A stretch of 17,215 nt of DNA from Oscillospiraceae bacterium (GCA_029005335.1 JAQXFT010000171.1:1-17215), one strand, 5' to 3'. Positions 8,319 to 15,141 are shown, counted from the first letter of the stretch. Made by a program: numbers and translations. Notes: a model not told the origin generated them from the sequence alone.

Positions 8319-8454
8319 TTATCCAAAATGGTTTGTTTCATCAAAACTGCCGGAATTACCGGTGCTGAAAACCTCCTCAACATCAAAAATTTCTCTGTTC
8401 TCAACAAAAATAAATTACAGTAACCAATATCAATTCAATAAGATTCAAATCCAT
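8319..8454 (-). pseudogene. Candidate small membrane protein gene with one-base frame shift
   Basis: An ATG at 8454-8452, preceded by AGGG with 7 bases spacing, opens a 17-codon frame MDLNLIELILVTVIYFC that stops at 8401. Skipping one T in the run of five T just before the stop joins it to a second open frame ending in TAA at 8321-8319. That second frame encodes an acidic, protein-like tail (VENREIFDVEEVF, then STGNSGSFDETNHFG). The joined product would be about 44 residues: one hydrophobic helix plus a soluble tail. It could be a decayed gene, a programmed frame shift, a sequence error in a homopolymer, or chance. I do not recognise the family. The second frame has no ATG, GTG or TTG of its own. 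Confidence 0.35.
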
Positions 8455-8484
8455 TTTTTTTCCCTGTATTTTTTTATCTTTATC

Positions 8485-8514
8485 TATATCCCTGATATAC
8501 AGAATTATTCTGTA
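8485..8514. repeat. Two abutting palindromes at the end of the lipoprotein gene
   Basis: Positions 8498-8514 form a perfect inverted repeat, TACAGAAT-T-ATTCTGTA, that spans the lipoprotein stop codon at 8507-8505. Overlapping it by two bases, 8485-8499 form a second one, TATATC-CCT-GATATA. No U-rich run follows on the minus strand, so they do not look like a normal terminator. They could be protein binding sites or RNA 3'-end structure. Confidence 0.55.
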
Positions 8515-9809
8515 AATTTGAAACAGAGTGCTGTTTCACCGTAAGCAAGCTCCAGATTTTTATTTACGGCTTCGGAAACATATGCCATATATGAGGTTTC
8601 GCCCTTTGTATGTATAAGCTGATATCCCGAAGATATATGGTCGTTTTCCGAGGCTGAATCGTATGATATATATATTCTGAGAAGCTCTCCGCCCTTTGAA
8701 CCGTTCTCCTTGTATTCAGTGAATACAAGTTCTTCGTTTATTATATCCTTTTTGACTGTCACATGATTTACCCAGCGTTCGGGGAATACAAATACATATC
8801 CGTCAGAAACACTGCAATATCCCGAGTATTTCTTTTCAAGTGCAGAACCGTTATAAATATACCATTCAGTCATTTTAATCTGTTCGCTCTCCGGAACGTC
8901 ATCATATCCGATAAACTTTGTCTGAACCGGAATTTCATAAATTCCGTCGCCGTCTATATCAGATGTATTAAGTCCCGAGGGACGAACCGTTCTGAGGCTG
9001 TCCTCCGGATTTGAAAATACCTTATTCAGTCCCGAGGAATCCATATATATTATATCTGTCTGAATCAATCCCGAACCTGATACCGCATCTATGTAAAGAC
9101 CTGTTCTCTGATTCCCTATATTTCCATATACAAGACGGTCAAATTCGGTAAAATTGCCGTTCAGGTCGGTTTTATACTCGTGATATTTACCGTCGCTGTC
9201 AAGCTTATATGCAGCGGATACAGCCGGTGACGAAGATGAACCATAAAGAATTAAAAATTCGTTCATATCGTCCTTGTCCATATCAGTAACGTCCATGAAT
9301 GAGTATACGGAAGAAAATGTTTTTTCAATTATACCGTCACGATAGGTATATATTGAAGCAGATTTGTCTGAATTATTTATAAGACTGCTCCCTATAATTA
9401 TATTGGTTCTGTCATTGTCGCCGAGCTTTGATATAATTACCTTTTCTATATCAGAGCCTTCCGCAGAAGTATCGCATACTGACTGCCATTTATCGTCAAA
9501 GCGGTCGAGAACATTTATTCTCAGAGTATTTTCACTTAAAGTAAGTCCCTTTTTCTCATAGAATACTATGGATTCATTTTCACCGTCTCCGTCAATATCC
9601 TCTATTATAAATGCTGAGAGATATTTTCCGGATTTGGGGTATTTAAGGTTTATGGAAGTACCTGTTGTATCAGTAAGGGCATTATAAATCTGTTCCTGCT
9701 CGAAGCTGAGCTTCGGAGGAGCAAGAAGATTATCTATGCTCGTTCCGAATGAACAGCCTGTTGCTATAAGAATAACTGTACAGATTATGCCGAAAAGCTT
9801 TATTTTCAC
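8505..9809 (-). CDS. Lipoprotein with FG-GAP/VCBS-like calcium-loop repeats
   Basis: The predicted product has 434 residues and a lipoprotein signal peptide: positive start KIKLFG, hydrophobic core, and lipobox IATGC with the lipidated Cys about 19 residues in. The mature protein has several D-x-D-x-D-G-like loops, EDIDGDGENESIVFYE, TDMDKDDMNEFLILYG and SDIDGDGIYEIPV. They are typical of FG-GAP/VCBS blades of a beta-propeller. I chose GTG at 9809-9807 because AGGAAAG sits just upstream, over the citrate synthase stop codon, and the signal peptide then begins properly. The longer frame to 9839 adds a charged stretch and overlaps the citrate synthase gene. It lies 7 bases after citrate synthase. 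The ligand and role are unknown. Confidence 0.82.
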   Translation of the reverse strand: MKIKLFGIICTVILIATGCSFGTSIDNLLAPPKLSFEQEQIYNALTDTTGTSINLKYPKSGKYLSAFIIEDIDGDGENESIVFYEKKGLTLSENTLRINVLDRFDDKWQSVCDTSAEGSDIEKVIISKLGDNDRTNIIIGSSLINNSDKSASIYTYRDGIIEKTFSSVYSFMDVTDMDKDDMNEFLILYGSSSSPAVSAAYKLDSDGKYHEYKTDLNGNFTEFDRLVYGNIGNQRTGLYIDAVSGSGLIQTDIIYMDSSGLNKVFSNPEDSLRTVRPSGLNTSDIDGDGIYEIPVQTKFIGYDDVPESEQIKMTEWYIYNGSALEKKYSGYCSVSDGYVFVFPERWVNHVTVKKDIINEELVFTEYKENGSKGGELLRIYISYDSASENDHISSGYQLIHTKGETSYMAYVSEAVNKNLELAYGETALCFKFTE

Positions 9810-9816
9810 GTCTTTC

Positions 9817-11172
9817 CTATCTCTCGGAAATAGAAACATACTTCTTGCTTTTTGCTATAGCTTTATATGCCGGACGGATAATTCTTCCGCCTGTAAGGAT
9901 TTCCTCCATACGGTGAGCAGACCAGCCGGCAATTCTTGCGACTGCAAAAAGCGGTGTGAACAGGTCATCAGGTATTCCGAGCATTCTGTATACAAGTCCC
10001 GAATACATATCCACATTTGCACACATAACCTTACTGCTTCCCTTGACTTTCTGGAATACCTCCGGAGTAAGTCTTTCAACAGTATCAAGAAGTCTGAACT
10101 CAGCTTCAATCTCTTTTCCTTTTGCAAGCTCAAATGCTTTTCTTTTGAGTATGCAGGCTCTTGGGTCTGAGATAGTATATACAGCGTGTCCCATTCCGTA
10201 AATAAGTCCGGAGTGGTCATAGGCTTCCTTTCTGATGACTTTTGTCATATAGTCGGCAACTTCTCCCTCATCTTCCCAGTTCCTGATATTTTCCTTGAAG
10301 TTGTCAAGCATCTTTATTACCTTGATATTAGCTCCGCCGTGACGGTGACCTTTCAAGGCACATATAGCACCTGAATATGCAGAATAAGGGTCTGTTCCTG
10401 ATGAAGTGAGTACACGGCAGGTAAATGTAGAGTTATTTCCTCCTCCGTGTTCAGTCTGAAGCATAAGGAGTATATCAAGAAGCTGTGCTTCCTGTTTTGT
10501 ATATTGTCTGTCTGTACGCAGAAGTGAAAGTATGGTCTGAGCTGTATTTTCCTCATAGTTTATAGGGTGCATAATCATGCTTTCATTATCGTAGTAACGC
10601 TTTTTAACCTGATATGCATTTGTCATGATTACCGGAAGCTTTGCTATAAGGCTTATAGCTGTACGCATTTCATTATCAAGCTCTTTTGCCTCGCTCTCAT
10701 CATCATAGGAATACAGTGCAAGTACAGAACGGGCAAGCTTATTCATGATATTATTTGAAGGAGCTTTTAAAATCATATCCTCAACGAATCCGGAGGGCAA
10801 ATCACGTTTAAGGGAAAGATATTTGTTAAAGGATTCCAGCTCCTTTACTGACGGAAGATGTCCGAAGAGCAGAAGAAATACAGTTTCCTCATAGCCGTAT
10901 CTGTCTTCTTTTTCGACATTTGCGACCAAATCATCTATATTGTAGCCTCTGTATATAAGCTGTCCGGGGATAGGCTCGACTTCGCCCTCATTCATGACAT
11001 AGCCATGCACATTACAGATATTTGTGATTCCTGCAACTACACCTGTACCGTCACTGTTTCTCAGACCTCTTTTGACCTGAAATTTCTCATATAGACCCTG
11101 CTCGATTAAAGAATTTTTTTTAAGCTCACTGCATAAGCTTGTAACATCAGCACCTGAAATAAATGCTCCCAT
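9817..11172 (-). CDS. Citrate synthase
   Basis: Citrate synthase condenses acetyl-CoA and oxaloacetate to citrate, here probably feeding the oxidative branch that makes 2-oxoglutarate and glutamate in an anaerobe. The 451-residue protein has the active-site histidine regions EHGGGNNSTFTCRV and KGHRHGGAN, and the aspartate region GMGHAVYTISDPRA. The HGGGNNST form is one I recall from clostridial enzymes, rather than the HELNAST form of Bacillus. An N-terminal extension of about 60 residues precedes the RGYNIDDL motif. The ATG at 11172 has AGGAG 10 bases upstream; the in-frame GTG at 11181 overlaps that site and is unlikely. A methylcitrate synthase role cannot be excluded from sequence alone. 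It is transcribed from a consensus promoter and followed closely by a lipoprotein gene. Confidence 0.94.
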   Translation of the reverse strand: MGAFISGADVTSLCSELKKNSLIEQGLYEKFQVKRGLRNSDGTGVVAGITNICNVHGYVMNEGEVEPIPGQLIYRGYNIDDLVANVEKEDRYGYEETVFLLLFGHLPSVKELESFNKYLSLKRDLPSGFVEDMILKAPSNNIMNKLARSVLALYSYDDESEAKELDNEMRTAISLIAKLPVIMTNAYQVKKRYYDNESMIMHPINYEENTAQTILSLLRTDRQYTKQEAQLLDILLMLQTEHGGGNNSTFTCRVLTSSGTDPYSAYSGAICALKGHRHGGANIKVIKMLDNFKENIRNWEDEGEVADYMTKVIRKEAYDHSGLIYGMGHAVYTISDPRACILKRKAFELAKGKEIEAEFRLLDTVERLTPEVFQKVKGSSKVMCANVDMYSGLVYRMLGIPDDLFTPLFAVARIAGWSAHRMEEILTGGRIIRPAYKAIAKSKKYVSISER

Positions 11173-11204
11173 ATAGTTCACTCTCCTTAAAGAATTATTA
11201 ACTC

Positions 11205-11233
11205 ATTATACACCTTTTTTTAATATCTGTCAA
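11205..11233 (-). promoter_or_regulatory. Sigma-A promoter of citrate synthase gene
   Basis: TTGACA (11233-11228) and TATAAT (11210-11205), both perfect, are separated by 17 bases. The predicted start is near 11198, giving a leader of about 26 bases that carries TTAAGGAGAG. This is the only strong promoter found upstream of the long minus-strand cluster. Confidence 0.92.
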
Positions 11234-11267
11234 CCGTTGAAAAATAATGAAAGGAAATAAAATAAAT

Positions 11268-12251
11268 ATGAAAAAATACATATCTTTTATAACATCATTC
11301 ACGATTATTGTAACATTTATTCCGGCAATACCGGTTTTTGTATCCGGAAAAAACGGAAATGAGGATATCCGGAGTACGGAAATATCTGAGAATAAAACTC
11401 AGAAATGCTACAAGGTTCTTGATGTCTCAACCGGTGAAGTTATTGATGTAAACAAGCTTGACTACGTAATCGGTGCAGTATGTGCGGAAATGCCTGCTAC
11501 TTTTGAAGAAGAAGCTCTTAAAGCTCAGGCTGTTACAGCTCATACGTATGCTGAAAGACAATGTATGCGTGAAAGGGAAAACCCGACTCCGGAGCTTTGC
11601 GGTGCTGATTTCTCAAACGATACAAGCAGGTTTCAGGGATATTTTACCGTAAATCAGGCTAAGCAGTTCTATAAGGATAATTTTGATTTGTATTACAATA
11701 AGATTTCAGATGCCGTATCGGAGGTATGGGACTATACGATATACTATGATGATGAACCTATAGTTGCAGCTTTTCACTCCATGTCATCAGGCAAAACTGA
11801 AAGTGCTGAAAACGTATGGGGAAGCGATATCGAATACCTCCAGTCAGTGGACAGCTCTCAGGATATTTCAGCACCTAAATATCTCGAAGAAACAGAATAC
11901 GATTCCGAAACGGTAAAAAACAAGCTGATTTCGGAATATCCCGAAATTCAGCTTGATGATGACTATACAAAATGGTTTGAAATCAAAGATGTTTCCGATG
12001 CCGGAACAGTTCTTTCTTTAAGAGCCGGCGATATTGAAATTACCGGAAATGATTTGCGTTCGGTATTGCTTCTGCGTTCGGCTGTATTTGAGATAGAGTG
12101 CAGGGACGATAAATTTATATTTACTACAAAAGGATATGGTCACTGCGTAGGAATGAGCCAATACGGTGCAAACGCCATGGCACAGGAGGGAAAGACATGG
12201 AAAGAGATTCTGGAACATTATTATTCCGGCTGTACTATATCAGATAAATAG
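11268..12251 (+). CDS. SpoIID/LytB-domain protein
   Basis: The predicted 327-residue protein has an N-terminal signal or membrane anchor (about residues 4-26). The SpoIID/LytB signature follows: LDYVIGAVCAEMPATF with the probable catalytic Glu74, then EEALKAQAVTAHTYAE. The closing block is GHCVGMSQYGANAMAQEGKTW. SpoIID is a lytic transglycosylase that cuts peptidoglycan during engulfment, and related proteins act on vegetative walls. The usual Cys/His-rich stretch after the TYAE motif is altered (ERQCMRE...ELCGADF). I prefer the ATG at 11268 because AAGGA lies 12 bases upstream and a Lys-Lys signal start follows. The ATG at 11247 has no ribosome binding site. The gene diverges from citrate synthase, and no confident plus-strand promoter is visible. 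No other spoIID-operon gene is present. Confidence 0.87.
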   Translation: MKKYISFITSFTIIVTFIPAIPVFVSGKNGNEDIRSTEISENKTQKCYKVLDVSTGEVIDVNKLDYVIGAVCAEMPATFEEEALKAQAVTAHTYAERQCMRERENPTPELCGADFSNDTSRFQGYFTVNQAKQFYKDNFDLYYNKISDAVSEVWDYTIYYDDEPIVAAFHSMSSGKTESAENVWGSDIEYLQSVDSSQDISAPKYLEETEYDSETVKNKLISEYPEIQLDDDYTKWFEIKDVSDAGTVLSLRAGDIEITGNDLRSVLLLRSAVFEIECRDDKFIFTTKGYGHCVGMSQYGANAMAQEGKTWKEILEHYYSGCTISDK

Positions 12252-12252
12252 A

Positions 12253-13689
12253 TTAGTTTTTCATCTCAAAATTCTCACCGAGAATATCCTTGTTTTCATC
12301 AAGGACAGGCTGAACGAGTCCGGAAATAAATTCCTCAACCTGCTGTTCACTTCTTCCGGTATAGTTTTCCGGTTTAAGGACAATATCCATTTCTTCCTTT
12401 GTAGTCATAAACATAGGGTCATTGACTATAAGGTCGCAGAGATTGTTTTTCTTTCCGTAAAGCTTAACCTGTTCTCCGGCAGTCATTGAATATTCACGGA
12501 TTCTTTCATGAAGCTCCTGACGGTTACCGCCCTTCTTTACAGCGTCCATCATAACATTTTCAGTAGCCATGAACGGAAGTTCATTCATAACACGCTGCCT
12601 TATAACCTCGGGATATACTATAAGTCCGTCAGTTACATTCATCATTATATTGAGTATAGCATCAACACCGAGGAATGCTTCTGCAACGGAAATTCTCTTA
12701 TTTGCGGAGTCATCAAGGGTTCTTTCAAACCACTGTGTACCTGCTGTAAATGCAGGGTTAAGGCTGTCAATCATAACATATCTTGCGAGAGATGTAATTC
12801 TTTCACATCTCATAGGATTTCTCTTATATGCCATAGCTGATGAGCCAATCTGCTTTGATTCACGGGGTTCTTCCATTTCCTTGAAGCTCTGGAGTATTCT
12901 CATATCGTTTGAGAATTTGCTTGCTGACTGTGCGATTCCGCTTAAAACAGAAAGTATCTGCGAATCAATTTTTCTTGAATAGGTCTGACCTGATACAGGT
13001 ACAACGCCATCAAATCCCATTTCATCGGCAATCATTTTTTCAAGTTCCTTTACCTTTGAGGAATCGCCCTCAAAAAGTTCCATAAATGATGCCTGTGTAC
13101 CGGTAGTACCCTTTGAGCCGAGAAGTTTAAGGTTAGCTATTCTGAAATCAAGGTCATTCAAATCCATGAGAAGTTCATTAATCCAGAGAGTAGCTCTCTT
13201 TCCTACAGTAGTAAGCTGTGCGGGCTGGAGGTGAGTATATGCAAGGCACGGCATAGCTTTATATTTCATTGCAAAATCAGAAAGATTTGCTATAACGTTT
13301 ATCAGTTTTCTGCGTACGACCTTAAGGGCATCACGCATTATGATTATATCTGTATTGTCACCTACATAGCATGATGTAGCACCAAGATGTATAATTCCGG
13401 CAGCATCAGGACAGACAAGTCCATAGGTATATACATGGGACATAACATCATGACGTACAATCTTTTCACGTTCAGCAGCGGTATCATAGTCAATATCATT
13501 GATATGTTCTTCAAGCTGTTTAACCTGAGCCTCTGTTACAGGAAGTCCGAGCTTCATTTCCGCACGTGCAAGAGCTACCCAGAGCTTACGCCATGTTGTG
13601 AATTTTTTATCCGCCGAGAAAATATACTGCATTTCCTCACTGGCGTAACGTGTACAGAATGGGCTTTCATAGCTGTTAGTATTATTCAT
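12253..13689 (-). CDS. purB: Adenylosuccinate lyase
   Basis: PurB acts twice in purine synthesis, splitting fumarate from SAICAR and from adenylosuccinate. The 478-residue protein belongs to the fumarase/aspartase superfamily. It has the signature loop GSSAMAYKRNPMRCE near residues 282-296 (catalytic Ser 283 or 284) and the general-acid region YTHLQPAQ with His153. Another conserved stretch, HLGATSCYVGDNTD, is at about 101-114. The loop reads SSAMAYKRNP rather than SSxMPxKxNP. The ATG has AGGAGG 11 bases upstream. It is transcribed alone from a consensus promoter. Its stop codon is one base from the stop of the convergent SpoIID-type gene. Confidence 0.97.
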   Translation of the reverse strand: MNNTNSYESPFCTRYASEEMQYIFSADKKFTTWRKLWVALARAEMKLGLPVTEAQVKQLEEHINDIDYDTAAEREKIVRHDVMSHVYTYGLVCPDAAGIIHLGATSCYVGDNTDIIIMRDALKVVRRKLINVIANLSDFAMKYKAMPCLAYTHLQPAQLTTVGKRATLWINELLMDLNDLDFRIANLKLLGSKGTTGTQASFMELFEGDSSKVKELEKMIADEMGFDGVVPVSGQTYSRKIDSQILSVLSGIAQSASKFSNDMRILQSFKEMEEPRESKQIGSSAMAYKRNPMRCERITSLARYVMIDSLNPAFTAGTQWFERTLDDSANKRISVAEAFLGVDAILNIMMNVTDGLIVYPEVIRQRVMNELPFMATENVMMDAVKKGGNRQELHERIREYSMTAGEQVKLYGKKNNLCDLIVNDPMFMTTKEEMDIVLKPENYTGRSEQQVEEFISGLVQPVLDENKDILGENFEMKN

Positions 13690-13712
13690 CTAAAAAAAAT
13701 CCTCCTTTTTTC

Positions 13713-13738
13713 AAAAAAACTGCAAAACAGCTTTTTTT
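13713..13738 (-). terminator. Hairpin at the 5' end of purB mRNA, possible comF terminator
   Basis: On the minus strand, A7-G-CTG, a 5-base loop and CAG-T7 form an imperfect stem (arms 13738-13728 and 13722-13713, one bulged G). The T run gives it the look of an intrinsic terminator for comF, whose stop is 42 bases upstream. It also lies immediately after the predicted purB start site (about 13734), so it becomes the 5' end of purB mRNA. Most pairs are A-T, so stability is modest. Confidence 0.5.
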
Positions 13739-13740
13739 CA

Positions 13741-13769
13741 ATTATATCATTATTTCCGGAATTTGTCAA
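13741..13769 (-). promoter_or_regulatory. purB: Sigma-A promoter of purB
   Basis: TTGACA (13769-13764) and TATAAT (13746-13741) are both perfect and 17 bases apart. The start should be near 13734, giving a leader of about 45 bases with AGGAGG at 13706-13701. The promoter lies in the 90-base gap behind comF. I see no obvious PurR box. Confidence 0.92.
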
Positions 13770-13779
13770 TGTCATTCCC

Positions 13780-14439
13780 TCAATTTTTACTTAAAGATGT
13801 ATGGCAGTATGTACAGCAGAAAACTTTTTCTGCACCGTTATTTTTCAGAAGTCCGGCAATTTCGGAAAGTGTGCTTCCGGTAGTGCATACGTCATCAACA
13901 ACAAGTATATTTTTTCCGGAAATTTCCTCGGAATTTTTTATTGTAAAGGCATTTTTCAGATTTGATTTTCTTTCCTTTCCGGAAAGCTCTTTCTGATGAG
14001 ATGTTTTTTTAGTTTTGAAAACTATATTGAATTTATGCGGAATACCTGTAATATATGAAAGCTCCTTTGCTATAAGCTCGCATTGATTGTATCCCCTTTT
14101 TCTCTTGTCTGATTTATACATAGGAACAGGCACTATAAAATCGATTTCATTGGATATATTATAATCCCTCAGGATTCCCGATATTCCAAGTGCAAAGGCA
14201 TATGGAGAATTTCCGCCCTTGTTTTTCAGGGTAAACACCGCAGGAGATATATTTTCATCATAGATGCATACTGACATACTGAAATCGCTTTCCGGAATAT
14301 TATACGGATTTTCGAGAAAATTTATATTTTCACGGCATTTCTGACAAAAGTCGTCCATATATCCTATAAATTCTCCGCATACCGGACAGCGTGACGGATA
14401 AAGCAAATCCAGAGCAAACCGCAGATATTTATAAATCAT
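13780..14439 (-). CDS. ComF family phosphoribosyltransferase-like protein
   Basis: ComF proteins are needed for DNA uptake and processing in competent bacteria, and homologs are widespread in non-competent species too. The 219-residue protein has an N-terminal zinc-ribbon with Cys18, Cys21, Cys32 and Cys35 (CPVCG, CQKC). It also has a phosphoribosyltransferase fold with RGYNQCELIAKEL, the K-T-S-H-Q-K-x-L-S region, and the PRPP motif ILVVDDVCTTGSTL near residues 177-191. I chose the ATG at 14439, which overlaps the upstream HTH gene by 11 bases. The longer frame to 14523 would overlap that gene by 95 bases. Its ribosome binding site is weak (GAAGG), so translation is probably coupled to the HTH gene. 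Confidence 0.9.
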   Translation of the reverse strand: MIYKYLRFALDLLYPSRCPVCGEFIGYMDDFCQKCRENINFLENPYNIPESDFSMSVCIYDENISPAVFTLKNKGGNSPYAFALGISGILRDYNISNEIDFIVPVPMYKSDKRKRGYNQCELIAKELSYITGIPHKFNIVFKTKKTSHQKELSGKERKSNLKNAFTIKNSEEISGKNILVVDDVCTTGSTLSEIAGLLKNNGAEKVFCCTYCHTSLSKN

Positions 14440-14665
14440 CAGTTTTTTTCGCCTTCGGATAGGGTTCGGGGGTGTCTGTGAGTCCGAGAATATAGTCAGT
14501 ACTTGTATTATAGAGAAGTGCAAGCTTTATCACAAAATCAACCGGTATCGGTCGCAGTCCACGTTCATATTTTGAATATAATGACTGGTCACAGAAAAGA
14601 TATTCTGAAATTTCCTTCTGTGTCTTGTCATTGTCTTCACGGAGATTTCTTATTCTTCTGAACAC
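14429..14665 (-). CDS. Small XRE-family HTH regulator
   Basis: This 78-residue protein is nearly all helix-turn-helix (about residues 4-62, HTH_3/XRE type): LREDNDKTQKEISEYL, then DQSLYSKYERGLRPIP, and the closing LALLYNTSTDYILGLTD. It then has a short charged tail. It starts with GTG at 14665-14663, with AGGTGA about 6 bases upstream; the nearby ATG at 14667 is out of frame. It is the first gene of a two-gene operon with comF. A 13-base palindrome against the predicted -10 box suggests autoregulation. A prophage origin is possible for such regulators, but nothing else nearby is phage-like. Confidence 0.9.
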   Translation of the reverse strand: MFRRIRNLREDNDKTQKEISEYLFCDQSLYSKYERGLRPIPVDFVIKLALLYNTSTDYILGLTDTPEPYPKAKKTDDL

Positions 14666-14714
14666 ATTCCGTCACCTCAGATTAATTATAAGTCAGACAG
14701 AAAGCATTTCTTTG

Positions 14715-14733
14715 ATTATAGGACAATATGTCC
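14715..14733 (-). promoter_or_regulatory. Promoter and operator candidate of the XRE-comF operon
   Basis: TATAAT at 14720-14715 is directly preceded by the perfect palindrome GGACA-ATA-TGTCC (14721-14733), which fills most of the -10/-35 spacer. The -35 (about 14743-14738, ATAAAT) is poor, which suits a weak or regulated promoter. A second TATAAT at 14690-14685 also lacks a good -35. A protein on the palindrome would block RNA polymerase; the XRE protein itself is the natural candidate (inference). Confidence 0.6.
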
Positions 14734-14742
14734 GTTAATTTA

Positions 14743-14772
14743 TATAAAACAAGGGCGGATTTTTCACCGCCC
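14743..14772 (-). terminator. Rho-independent terminator of the small lipoprotein gene
   Basis: On the minus strand GGGCGG (14772-14767) pairs with CCGCCC (14758-14753) around an 8-base loop and is followed by TTGTTTT. It lies 12 bases after the lipoprotein stop codon. The other strand has no T run, so it acts in one direction and insulates the XRE promoter. Confidence 0.88.
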
Positions 14773-14784
14773 GAATGAAAAAAA

Positions 14785-15141
14785 TTATCTGTTACGTGCT
14801 TCACGGGTTGCAGAAGTGGTGTGATTATTATCGTTATCGCCTGTAATGCCGTCTATAATATCTTCGGCAGCATCACCTGCACCGTTAATTATGTCTTCTC
14901 CGGCAGATTCCACATTATCTATAAAGCCGTCACCGTCATTATCAATATTGCTGTTATAATTATGGTCTGTTGCTGTAGTATAAGTTTCTGTTACTGTTTC
15001 TTTATCCGATGTTACAGTTGTATTCATGGCTGTCGAATCAGATGAACTGCTGTTATCGTTATTGTTGTTATTGTTTCCGCACCCTGTAAAAGCCGTACAA
15101 ATCAGAAGCATTGAGGCACTTAATACAAAAAGCTTTTTCAT
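14785..15141 (-). CDS. Small Asn-rich lipoprotein with EF-hand-like loop
   Basis: This 118-residue protein begins with a lipoprotein signal peptide, MKKLFVLSASMLL, and the lipobox AFTGC. The mature part opens with a low-complexity Asn/Asp/Ser tract and a Thr-rich stretch. It then has DNDGDGFIDNVE, which fits the 12-residue EF-hand calcium loop (Asp at 1, 3, 5 and 9, Gly at 6, Ile at 8, Glu at 12). An acidic helix follows (AGEDIINGAGDAAEDIIDGI). The start is the ATG at 15141, with AAAGGA 9 bases upstream; the frame extends to 15159 with no such site. The gene stands alone, flanked by terminators. The function is unknown. Confidence 0.82.
   Translation of the reverse strand: MKKLFVLSASMLLICTAFTGCGNNNNNNDNSSSSDSTAMNTTVTSDKETVTETYTTATDHNYNSNIDNDGDGFIDNVESAGEDIINGAGDAAEDIIDGITGDNDNNHTTSATREARNR

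Noticed and set aside
8299..8544. A plus-strand frame of 81 codons over the gap between lipoprotein and response regulator.
   Set aside because: Its composition is that of a reverse-strand shadow (Phe, Ile, Ser and Lys rich), it has no ribosome site, and it overlaps the minus-strand candidate.
9810..9839. An ATG start at 9839 for the beta-propeller-like lipoprotein.
   Set aside because: It puts ten charged or mixed residues ahead of a perfect lipoprotein signal and overlaps citrate synthase. GTG at 9809 with AGGAAAG fits better.
9855..10556. Out-of-frame open frames inside the citrate synthase gene.
   Set aside because: They lie wholly within a strongly conserved enzyme gene and show no family features, so they are chance.
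14440..14523. A longer ComF starting at 14523.
   Set aside because: It would overlap the XRE gene by 95 bases, and the added residues are simply that gene read in another frame. The ATG at 14439 gives the normal ComF start.
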